Origin: DASYRM01 sp036004405
GTDB taxonomy: Bacteria > Acidobacteriota > Vicinamibacteria > Vicinamibacterales > UBA2999
DNA length: 9,165 bases
Direction: 5' to 3'
Assembly: GCA_036004405.1 (NCBI GenBank)
Contig: DASYRM010000184.1
Location: forward strand, 1-9,165
Shown here: piece by piece, positions 1-4,578 of the stretch
Numbering within the stretch: position 1 is the stretch's first letter
Layout of the letters: every line of letters starts with the position of its first letter
Notes under the pieces: model-generated
Told to the model about the DNA's origin: nothing
What the model saw: only the letters and a program-made list of their open reading frames with translations
Databases searched by the model: none
Program-made: the position numbers and the translations under genes

Positions 1-133
1 CCACCGATTCGAGCCAGTAGCGGAAGTGGCCGACGATGGGGAAGTTGCGGAGGATGGCGTGCTTCCGCTGCGTCAGGTCGTGCCACGCCACCGCCGCGGC
101 CACCACGAGCAGGATCCCGAGCGCAATCACCAC
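1..133 (-). CDS. FMN-binding glutamate synthase family protein, N-terminal fragment
   Basis: Partial gene running off the left edge; 44 codons are visible. The product starts with one hydrophobic segment (VIALGILLVVAAAVAW, residues 2-17) followed by HDLTQRKHAILRNFPIVGHF and RYWLES. From family knowledge, a short membrane anchor followed by Q-KHAILRN-P-GH-RY is the N-terminus of the stand-alone FMN-binding glutamate-synthase-like proteins (GltB C-terminal-like, YerD type), whose catalytic domain would lie outside the window. The GTG at 133 is chosen because GGAGGT sits 7 nt upstream (positions 141-146); in-frame GTGs at 148 and 142 lack a usable ribosome site. The last in-frame stop upstream is near 187, so the start cannot lie much further out. 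A near-palindrome at 169-190 lies just upstream and could be an operator. The family call rests on a short stretch. Confidence 0.75.
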   Translation of the reverse strand, partial: MVIALGILLVVAAAVAWHDLTQRKHAILRNFPIVGHFRYWLESV

Positions 134-168
134 AGCCGACACCTCCACGAGAAGGAATCGGCCGGGAC

Positions 169-190
169 GGTTGAGGCTTAAGCCTTAACC
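169..190. promoter_or_regulatory. 22-bp near-perfect palindrome upstream of the glutamate-synthase-like gene
   Basis: The half-sites GGTTGAGGCTT and AAGCCTTAACC are reverse complements except for one position, with no spacer. The element is 36 bp upstream of the GTG start at 133. A symmetric 11+11 site at this distance fits an operator for a dimeric regulator, but a repeat remnant is also possible because hairpin repeats follow at once (200-280). No -35/-10 pair was recognised with confidence. Confidence 0.35.
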
Positions 191-199
191 GTCATGGAC

Positions 200-219
200 G
201 GGCCGCCTGAAGGCGGCCC
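200..219. repeat. 8-bp stem hairpin (GGGCCGCC/GGCGGCCC), REP-like
   Basis: Perfect inverted repeat GGGCCGCC (200-207), loop TGAA, GGCGGCCC (212-219). It is followed by CCTACG, the same stem-then-CTACG layout as the larger element at 2101-2166. It lies between the minus-strand HDOD gene and the minus-strand glutamate-synthase-like gene and might weaken read-through, but no T-tract follows on either strand, so I call it a repeat and not a terminator. Confidence 0.6.
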
Positions 220-280
220 CTACGAAGAGCTGAAGGTGGCCCCTACGAAGAGCTGACGGTGGCCCCTACGAAGAGCGGCT
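212..280. repeat. Three tandem copies of a 23-bp unit
   Basis: Copies at 212-234, 235-257 and 258-280 share GGYGGCCCCTACGAAGAGC followed by a 4-nt end (TGAA, TGAC, GGCT). The first copy contains the right arm of the 200-219 hairpin, so the array looks like serial duplication of the right half of one hairpin element. The array ends 1 nt before the stop codon of the HDOD gene. There are no unique spacers, so it is not a CRISPR array. Confidence 0.8.
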
Positions 281-281
281 G

Positions 282-1163
282 CTACGCGAAGGCGTCTGCG
301 GCGCTCTTGAACAGCTCGGGGGCGCGGGCGTCGAGGTCGGTCAGCCAGGCCTCGGTCAGGCCAAGCTTCTGGGCGATCGGGTCGTCGAGCATCGGTGCAT
401 CAGGCGAGGCGTCGCAGCCGAACCCGTAGCGGTGGCTCAAGCGGTTGGCCATGTAGCACACCGACGCTTCGAGGGTGTGCGACGGACTCTCCTCGGGCCG
501 GTGGTGATACACCACGGGCTCCTCGATGACCGGCGGGAGCCGCCACTCGCGCAGCACGCGGCCGCCGAACTCGGCGTGCCGGCCCTCGATCACCGTCACC
601 ACTTCGTCGTCGGAGGGCGCCTTGCCGCCGCCGCGGACGTAGTCTTTGGACAGCTGCAGCACGAGCAGCTTGCCGATGTCGTGGACGAGGCCGTACAGGA
701 ACGCCTCTTCCTGGTTCACGACCGCCACGCGCGCGATGAGCTGCGCCAGGAAAGCGGTGCCGATGCCGTGCGCGGCGAGGCCGCGGCCGCGCGCGCCGTA
801 GGTGTTGCCCGACTGCAGGCGCGACGCCATGCACGTGGCCAGAACGACGTTGCGCACCGACGCCGTACCGAGGCGGACGACCGCTTCGCTGATGGTGGTG
901 ATCTCCTGCAGCGGCGCGCAATACGCGGAATTGGCCAGCCGCAGCATGCGGGCGGCCAGCACCTGGTCGCGCGAGGTGACGCGGGCCAGCTGCGTGACGC
1001 TCACGTCGGGGTCGAGCGCCAGGATCATGATCTCTGAGGCATTCGCCGGCAGAGTCAGCGTGCCAGTCGGGCTGCTCTTTGCCCAATCGCCCGAATCGAC
1101 CCATGCGCCCCACGTGGGGTACTTCTGCGCGAGCTTCGGCTTCGTCACCGTACTACTGGGCAC
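282..1163 (-). CDS. HDOD-domain protein (signal transduction)
   Basis: 293 aa. The HDOD domain covers roughly residues 35-245: the N-terminal helical part (ANASEIMILALDPDVSVTQL, then RMLRLANSAYC, residues 72-82) and the HD-like part with AAHGIG (H132), FLYGLVHDIGKLL (H161-D162), GRHAEFGG (H196), LREWRLPPVI and YHHRPEE (H220-H221). HDOD proteins are usually non-catalytic scaffolds in bacterial signalling, including chemotaxis, motility and second-messenger networks; here most HD-type metal ligands are retained, so hydrolase activity cannot be excluded. About 34 residues precede the domain and no membrane segment is visible, so the protein should be cytoplasmic. The GTG start is supported by GGAGGT ending 5 nt upstream. 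The gene is divergent from the histidine kinase at 1387. A role in motility control is inferred from neighbours only. Confidence 0.88.
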   Translation of the reverse strand: MPSSTVTKPKLAQKYPTWGAWVDSGDWAKSSPTGTLTLPANASEIMILALDPDVSVTQLARVTSRDQVLAARMLRLANSAYCAPLQEITTISEAVVRLGTASVRNVVLATCMASRLQSGNTYGARGRGLAAHGIGTAFLAQLIARVAVVNQEEAFLYGLVHDIGKLLVLQLSKDYVRGGGKAPSDDEVVTVIEGRHAEFGGRVLREWRLPPVIEEPVVYHHRPEESPSHTLEASVCYMANRLSHRYGFGCDASPDAPMLDDPIAQKLGLTEAWLTDLDARAPELFKSAADAFA

Positions 1164-1221
1164 TCACCACCTCCGGCCTGTCGTCCCGTCTTGCCCGATT
1201 TGCCCGATACATGCTGGTATC

Positions 1222-1271
1222 CTAGCGAGGCTTCGCCTCGGACCGACGGTCGTGTGGCTCCGCCTCGCTAG
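1222..1271. repeat. Nested inverted repeat (CTAGCGAGGC ... GCCTCGCTAG)
   Basis: CTAGCGAGGC (1222-1231) is perfectly complementary to GCCTCGCTAG (1262-1271). The left arm also pairs with an adjacent copy: CGAGGC (1226-1231), loop TTC, GCCTCG (1235-1240). The sequence can therefore fold in two alternative ways, as for a mobile or degenerate intergenic repeat. A link to transcription of either flanking gene is not shown. Confidence 0.6.
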
Positions 1272-1285
1272 CACAGTGTCTAATG

Positions 1286-1304
1286 GCCCGCCCTTCGGGC
1301 GGGC
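1286..1304. repeat. GC-rich hairpin GCCCGCCC-TTC-GGGCGGGC
   Basis: Perfect 8-bp stem with a 3-nt loop. It could stop transcription entering from the left on the plus strand, but only GTCTTG follows, not a run of T. It may instead belong to the same intergenic repeat block as 1222-1271. It overlaps the weak sigma-54-like motif at 1297-1312. Confidence 0.55.
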
Positions 1305-1312
1305 GTCTTGCG
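1297..1312 (+). promoter_or_regulatory. Weak sigma-54 promoter-like motif upstream of the kinase
   Basis: GGGC at 1297-1300 and TTGC at 1308-1311 have the exact GG-N10-GC spacing of -24/-12 promoters, and initiation would fall near 1323, 64 nt before the kinase ATG. The -24 box matches poorly after GGC, and the motif overlaps a hairpin arm, so chance is a serious alternative. Confidence 0.2.
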
Positions 1313-1386
1313 GCGCCCCCTCGACTGGAAACCCAGGCACCCCGATACAGAAAGCTAATCGACTGCCGCTTCGCGAGGTTTAGCCG

Positions 1387-2106
1387 ATGTCTGTGTCCAC
1401 GCCGCCCGAGCACCACATGACCCTCAATCGTCTGGCGACGATTGCCCGTCTGGTGGCAGGGGCGGCCCACGAGGTCAACAACGCCCTCCAGGTCATCGGC
1501 GGTTCGGCTGAACTGCTCCAGAACCGGACCGACCTTCCCGAGCCGGTGCAGAAAACGCTGTCGCGCATCCGCGATCAGGCGGCGCGCGCGGCCTCGGCCA
1601 TGACCGGCGTCGTCGCGCTGTCGCGCGCGCAGCCCGACGGCGGCACCTATCTCGTGGACATGTGCGACGTCGCCAGCCGCGCAGTCGATCTGCGCCGCTA
1701 CTCGATCGGCCGCGCCGACCTCACCGTGCAGCTCCAGGTCGCGCCGGAACCGCAGCTCGTGAACGGGCATCGCCTGCACCTGCTGCAGGCGGTGCTCAAC
1801 ATGATCCAGAACGCCGAGCAGGCGCTCGCCCCGGGCCGCGCCGGTTGCATCCGCGTGGAGGTCGTCGAGGACGGCGATCACGTGGCGCTCCGTGTGTCCG
1901 ACGACGGCCCAGGCGTCCCGCCCGCGGACAGGGACAATATCTTTCAGCCGTTCGTGACGTCGAGGCCCCGGCCCGAATCCACCGGGCTCGGCCTGCCTGT
2001 CGCCCGCGAGATCGCCGAGGCTCATCGCGGTTCCCTCGAGCTCGAGCCGGCCGCCGTCGGCGCCTCGTTCCGACTCCGCGTCCCCAAAGCGCCTTCCAGG
2101 ACGTAG
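1387..2106 (+). CDS. Short soluble sensor histidine kinase (NtrB-like transmitter only)
   Basis: 239 aa. It consists almost only of a transmitter module: H-box LVAGAAHEVNNALQVIGG with phospho-acceptor H28; N-box LNMIQNAEQAL (N142); G1 box VSDDGPGVP (residues 170-178); F-box IFQPFV (185-190); G2 box STGLGLPVAREI (198-209). These are the residues needed for ATP binding and His phosphorylation. No PAS, GAF, HAMP or membrane segment precedes the H-box, so it is cytoplasmic and must take its input through a partner or through dimerisation state. The AHEVNN H-box fits kinases that partner NtrC-type regulators, and such a regulator lies next to it, convergent, at 2191-3588. FlgS/FlrB-like control of flagellar genes is inference. 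GAGG lies 8 nt before the ATG; another ATG at 1417 has no ribosome site. The stop codon falls inside the repeat at 2101-2166. Confidence 0.9.
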   Translation: MSVSTPPEHHMTLNRLATIARLVAGAAHEVNNALQVIGGSAELLQNRTDLPEPVQKTLSRIRDQAARAASAMTGVVALSRAQPDGGTYLVDMCDVASRAVDLRRYSIGRADLTVQLQVAPEPQLVNGHRLHLLQAVLNMIQNAEQALAPGRAGCIRVEVVEDGDHVALRVSDDGPGVPPADRDNIFQPFVTSRPRPESTGLGLPVAREIAEAHRGSLELEPAAVGASFRLRVPKAPSRT

Positions 2107-2166
2107 AGGCGGACCTCGCAGAGGTCCGCCTGCGCAGGCGAACCTTTTCAAGGTTCGCCTCTACGT
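2101..2166. repeat. Composite double-hairpin intergenic repeat (BIME/REP-like)
   Basis: An outer perfect 11-bp inverted repeat (ACGTAGAGGCG at 2101-2111, CGCCTCTACGT at 2156-2166) encloses two perfect 11-bp-stem hairpins: AGGCGGACCTC-GCA-GAGGTCCGCCT (2107-2131) and AGGCGAACCTT-TTC-AAGGTTCGCCT (2136-2160). The outer arms overlap the inner ones, so the DNA can form either one long stem or two hairpins. Its left end supplies the last codon and stop of the kinase. It is centred between two convergent genes and may act as a bidirectional transcription barrier. The stem-then-CTACG layout resembles the repeats at 200-280. Confidence 0.85.
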
Positions 2167-2190
2167 CGGAGGCGATTCTCTACGAACGAT

Positions 2191-3588
2191 TCACGCCGCT
2201 CCCGCCTCCGCGTTCAGCCGCTGCAGCTTGTCGATGAACGTCGTGCGGCTCAAATGCAGCAGGCGGGCGGCCTGACGCTTGTTGCCGCCGGTCTTCTCCA
2301 GGCAGCGCAGAATCAGGTCGCGCTCGAGCGACGACACCACCGACGTGAAGTGAATGCCCTCGTCCGGGATGGCCACCGGCGGCACGACCGACGCCGTGGT
2401 GCCCTGGCGGATGTCCACCGGGAGCGCTTCGGGCCGGATCTCGTTCTCGAGGCCGCTCATCGTGGCGGCGTACTCGATGGCGTTCTCGAACTGGCGCACG
2501 TTGCCGGGCCACTCGTAGGCCATCAGCAGCCGCATCGCTTCCTGGCTCACCGTCTTGGCCTGGAGGTTGTTCTCCTTGCACGACTTCTTCATGAAGTGCT
2601 GCGCCAGCAGCGGAATGTCCTCGCGGCGCTGGCGGAGCGCCGGCAGCGTCACCGGAATGACGTTGAGGCGGTAGTAGAGGTCCTCGCGGAAGGTGCCGGC
2701 CTTCACCATCGTCTTCAGGTCGGTGTTGGTGGCGGCAATCACGCGGATGTCCACCTTGAGCGGCTTGGCGTCGCCGAGGCGCTCCACCTCGCGCTCCTGC
2801 AGCGCGCGCAACAGCTTGGTCTGCAGCGCCAGCGACATCGACGCGACTTCGTCGATGAACAGCGTGCCGCGGTGCGCCAGCTCGAAGCGGCCAATGCGGT
2901 TGGCGATGGCGCCAGTGAACGCGCCCTTGACGTGCCCGAAGAGCTCGGCTTCGGCGAGCGGTTCGGGAATGGCGGCGGCGTTGAACGCGACGAAGCGCTG
3001 GTCGGCGCGCGGGCTGTTGTGGTGAATCGTCCGCGCGATGAGCTCCTTGCCGGTGCCGGTCTCACCCTGGATCAGGACGGTGCTGTTCATCGGTGCCACG
3101 AGTTCGAGCGTGGAGAAGAGCGTCTGCACGCTGTTGTGGCGGCCGATGATGTTGTCGAAGCGGAAGCGCTCGTGCAGCTGCGCCTTGAGCGACGCGTTCT
3201 CCTCTTTCAGATGCAGCTGCTCGAGGCTGTTGCGCAGCACGCGTGACAGCTGCGACAGCTGGAACGGCTTGATGAGGAAGTCCACGGCGCCGCGGCGGAT
3301 GGCGGTGACTGCCTCCTCCACACCGCCGAAGCCGGTGATGACCACGGCGCGAATCAGCGGGTAGCGCGCCAGCGCCTCGTCCAGCACCGTCATGCCGTCG
3401 GCGTCGGGGAGCTTCAGGTCCACGACGAGGCCGTCGTAGGCAAAGCCCTGAAGCCGATCGATCGCGTCGGCCGCGTGCGAGGCCTGCGCGGCGGCGAAGC
3501 CGCTGGCTTCCAGCGACTCGACGATCGTGGCGCGAAGATCGAGGTCGTCTTCAACGACGAGGACAGTGGCGGGAGTGGGCTGCGTCAT
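2191..3588 (-). CDS. Sigma-54-dependent NtrC-family response regulator
   Basis: 465 aa from the ATG at 3588. Domains in order: receiver, residues about 8-120 (acid pocket VVEDD, phospho-acceptor D57 in VVDLKLPD, K107 in LIKPF); a linker helix; AAA+ domain about 145-385 with Walker A GETGTGKE (175-182), sigma-54-contacting GAFTGA loop (222-227), Walker B TLFIDE (242-247) and REDLYYRL; Fis-type helix-turn-helix about 420-460 (GGNKRQAARLLHLSRTTFI). It is therefore a phosphorylation-controlled enhancer-binding activator of RNA polymerase-sigma-54. An in-frame GTG at 3666 would add 26 residues; I prefer 3588 because the receiver begins right after it, though neither start has a clear ribosome site. 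The gene is convergent with the kinase and has a sigma-54 promoter of its own (3749-3764). Its proximity to flgB suggests an FlgR/FlrC-like flagellar role; that is inference. Confidence 0.93.
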   Translation of the reverse strand: MTQPTPATVLVVEDDLDLRATIVESLEASGFAAAQASHAADAIDRLQGFAYDGLVVDLKLPDADGMTVLDEALARYPLIRAVVITGFGGVEEAVTAIRRGAVDFLIKPFQLSQLSRVLRNSLEQLHLKEENASLKAQLHERFRFDNIIGRHNSVQTLFSTLELVAPMNSTVLIQGETGTGKELIARTIHHNSPRADQRFVAFNAAAIPEPLAEAELFGHVKGAFTGAIANRIGRFELAHRGTLFIDEVASMSLALQTKLLRALQEREVERLGDAKPLKVDIRVIAATNTDLKTMVKAGTFREDLYYRLNVIPVTLPALRQRREDIPLLAQHFMKKSCKENNLQAKTVSQEAMRLLMAYEWPGNVRQFENAIEYAATMSGLENEIRPEALPVDIRQGTTASVVPPVAIPDEGIHFTSVVSSLERDLILRCLEKTGGNKRQAARLLHLSRTTFIDKLQRLNAEAGAA

Positions 3589-3748
3589 CGAATTGACTGT
3601 GGCCAAGGTGTGAAGTGTCGGAAACCCGTCGCTCGGCTGGGGTGTCGCGCGTCGGGATTCCGGCACCGTCCGTGGCCCATGTTCTTGAAGGTCTTGGCTT
3701 TATTGCCGGACCGGCGTCCGAGGGCGTCGAACAACCGTCACTTGACTG

Positions 3749-3764
3749 AGCAATGGGCGTGCCC
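3749..3764 (-). promoter_or_regulatory. Sigma-54 (-24/-12) promoter for the NtrC-family regulator
   Basis: On the minus strand the sequence reads GGGCACG-CCCA-TTGCT, against consensus TGGCACG-N4-TTGCW. Every specified base matches except the first, and the GG-N10-GC spacing is exact. Initiation would fall near 3738, giving a leader of about 150 nt to the ATG at 3588. Placed upstream of a gene for a sigma-54 activator, it suggests positive autoregulation or control by another enhancer-binding protein. Confidence 0.65.
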
Positions 3765-3822
3765 AGTGTGGCGCCGCGCTACCCAGGGTTGCCCTCGCGG
3801 TCGGCGGCCCGCCGGCGCGGCG

Positions 3823-3836
3823 ACACTGAGCAGTGT
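3823..3836. promoter_or_regulatory. Inverted repeat ACACTG-AG-CAGTGT, candidate operator
   Basis: Perfect 6-bp half-sites separated by 2 bp. The last base overlaps the -35 hexamer of the antitoxin promoter, which fits autorepression by the antitoxin, as is usual for Phd/YefM-type operons. It also lies about 60 bp upstream of the minus-strand -24 box and could instead be an activator site. A near copy of the core (ACTGAGCA-N-TG) occurs at 3745-3755 across the sigma-54 -12 element. Confidence 0.4.
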
Positions 3837-3865
3837 TGACCGCTTCGCAACGATGTAGGCACAAT
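3836..3865 (+). promoter_or_regulatory. Sigma-70-type promoter of the toxin-antitoxin operon
   Basis: TTGACC (3836-3841; 5 of 6 to TTGACA), an 18-bp spacer, then CACAAT (3860-3865; 4 of 6 to TATAAT). Transcription would start 6-7 nt downstream, at or next to the A of the antitoxin ATG (3872). No Shine-Dalgarno sequence stands at proper distance (an AGG ends about 13 nt before the ATG), so the message is probably leaderless. Confidence 0.5.
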
Positions 3866-3871
3866 GACTAC

Positions 3872-4159
3872 ATGAAGCGGCACACGGTGGGCGCGCGGGA
3901 GCTCAAGACCAGACTTGGCTCGTACTTGCAGCGGGTCCGACAGGGGCAGTCATTGGTGGTCACGGATCGCGGCGAACCGGTCGCAGAACTGCGCCCGCTG
4001 CCCTCCGATTCGTCGCTTCCCCCAGCCGTCATCACCCTCGCCGCGAAGGGCGGTGTCACGTTGCCTACCCGGGAGTCGATCGCCGCGTTCCGACCGATTC
4101 GCAGCCGCGCCCGCTCGCTGTCTGGCGCCGTGCTCGAAGACCGAGAGGACCGCTTCTGA
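3872..4159 (+). CDS. Phd/YefM-type antitoxin of a VapBC-like module
   Basis: 95 aa. The N-terminal half, MKRHTVGARELKTRLGSYLQ then RVRQGQSLVVTDRGEPVAEL, is the Phd/YefM DNA-binding fold: a start like TVGARELK, a helix, then V-V-TDRG-PVAEL strands. The C-terminal half (residues about 45-95) is a Pro/Arg-rich tail of the sort that wraps the toxin. The family represses its own operon and neutralises the partner toxin. The ATG at 3872 is preferred over an in-frame GTG at 3833, because the promoter -10 box lies between them and the conserved domain begins at once after 3872. The stop codon TGA overlaps the toxin start (CTGA), so the two are translationally coupled. The module lies between the flagellar regulator and the flagellar operon but probably has no part in motility. 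Confidence 0.88.
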   Translation: MKRHTVGARELKTRLGSYLQRVRQGQSLVVTDRGEPVAELRPLPSDSSLPPAVITLAAKGGVTLPTRESIAAFRPIRSRARSLSGAVLEDREDRF

Positions 4160-4578
4160 TCCCGTATCTGGAAGCGAGTGCCCTCGCCAAACGCTACGTC
4201 CTTGAAGACGGAAGCGCGCCAGTCCGGAGAGTGCTGCGCACCGGGCCAATCGCTACCAGCCGGCTATCGGAGGTCGAGATCGTCTCGGCCCTGGCGCGCC
4301 GCCAGCGCGAGGGCGCGTTGACGACAGCAGAGCGCGATCGGGCGATCAGGACCCTGAACGATGACCTGGCCGCCTGGGTGATCGTGGAACTCACTCAAGA
4401 GCTGGCGCGTGACTCTCAGACGCTCATCACGCGCCATGCCCTTCGCGCGGGCGATGCCATTCAGCTTGCGAGCTGTCTCTGGTTTCAGCGCGAATCCGGC
4501 CAACGCATTCAGTTCGGCGTCTTCGACGAGCGGCTCGCCAACGCGGCGCGAGCCGAGCGGCTGTCGCTCCTCTTCTGA
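4156..4578 (+). CDS. PIN-domain (VapC-like) ribonuclease toxin, CTG start
   Basis: 140 aa if started at CTG 4156. The N-terminus reads (M)IPYLEASALAKRYV, the first strand and helix of PIN toxins; then SRLSEVEIVSALARR (acidic residues E39/E41), HALRAGDAIQLAS (D100) and FGVFDERLANAAR (D124). PIN toxins are Mg-dependent RNases, usually of tRNA or rRNA. The frame has no ATG, GTG or TTG between the antitoxin end and GTG 4231, and a start at 4231 would remove the first strand with its active-site residue. CTG 4156 has GAGG at 4145-4148 (7-nt spacer) and overlaps the antitoxin stop as CTGA. Position 6, nearly always Asp in the family, is Glu (codon 4171-4173), which could weaken activity. The identity is firm; the exact start is good inference. 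Confidence 0.87.
   Translation: MIPYLEASALAKRYVLEDGSAPVRRVLRTGPIATSRLSEVEIVSALARRQREGALTTAERDRAIRTLNDDLAAWVIVELTQELARDSQTLITRHALRAGDAIQLASCLWFQRESGQRIQFGVFDERLANAARAERLSLLF

Larger units (their letters stand above)
1164..1386. other. Divergent intergenic region (HDOD gene / histidine kinase)
   Basis: 223 bp without a supportable gene. It holds a perfect 9-bp tandem duplication (TTGCCCGAT at 1191-1199 and 1200-1208), a nested inverted repeat at 1222-1271, a strong hairpin at 1286-1304 and a weak sigma-54-like motif at 1297-1312. The kinase ribosome site GAGG (1375-1378) is at its right end and the HDOD GGAGGT at its left end. Confidence 0.6.

Noticed and set aside
212..280. Short repeats as a CRISPR array
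   Set aside because: The 23-bp units are directly joined with no unique spacers.
1191..1208. Perfect tandem TTGCCCGAT pair as a binding site
   Set aside because: Only two copies of a short unit and no known site type; noted as a simple duplication in the HDOD gene leader.
1383..1388. GCCGAT as the -10 of a sigma-28 flagellar promoter
   Set aside because: It overlaps the kinase start codon, and no TAAA box stands at the proper distance.
1222..2151. Long minus-strand open frame of 309 codons opposite the kinase
   Set aside because: It is the antisense shadow of a kinase with all transmitter motifs; its translation is Arg/Gly-rich with no recognisable domain and starts inside the repeat element.
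2254..3246. Plus-strand open frame opposite the regulator
   Set aside because: Antisense shadow; the minus strand carries receiver, AAA+ and Fis-type helix-turn-helix motifs in one frame.
3589..3666. GTG at 3666 as the start of the sigma-54 activator
   Set aside because: The extra 26 residues are unlike a receiver N-terminus and have no ribosome site; ATG 3588 directly precedes the receiver. It cannot be fully excluded.
3833..3871. GTG at 3833 as the antitoxin start
   Set aside because: It lies at the -35 box of the only visible promoter, and the extra 13 residues are not family-like.
4231..4578. GTG at 4231 as the toxin start
   Set aside because: It would delete the first PIN strand with its active-site acidic residue; the conserved sequence extends to 4156.
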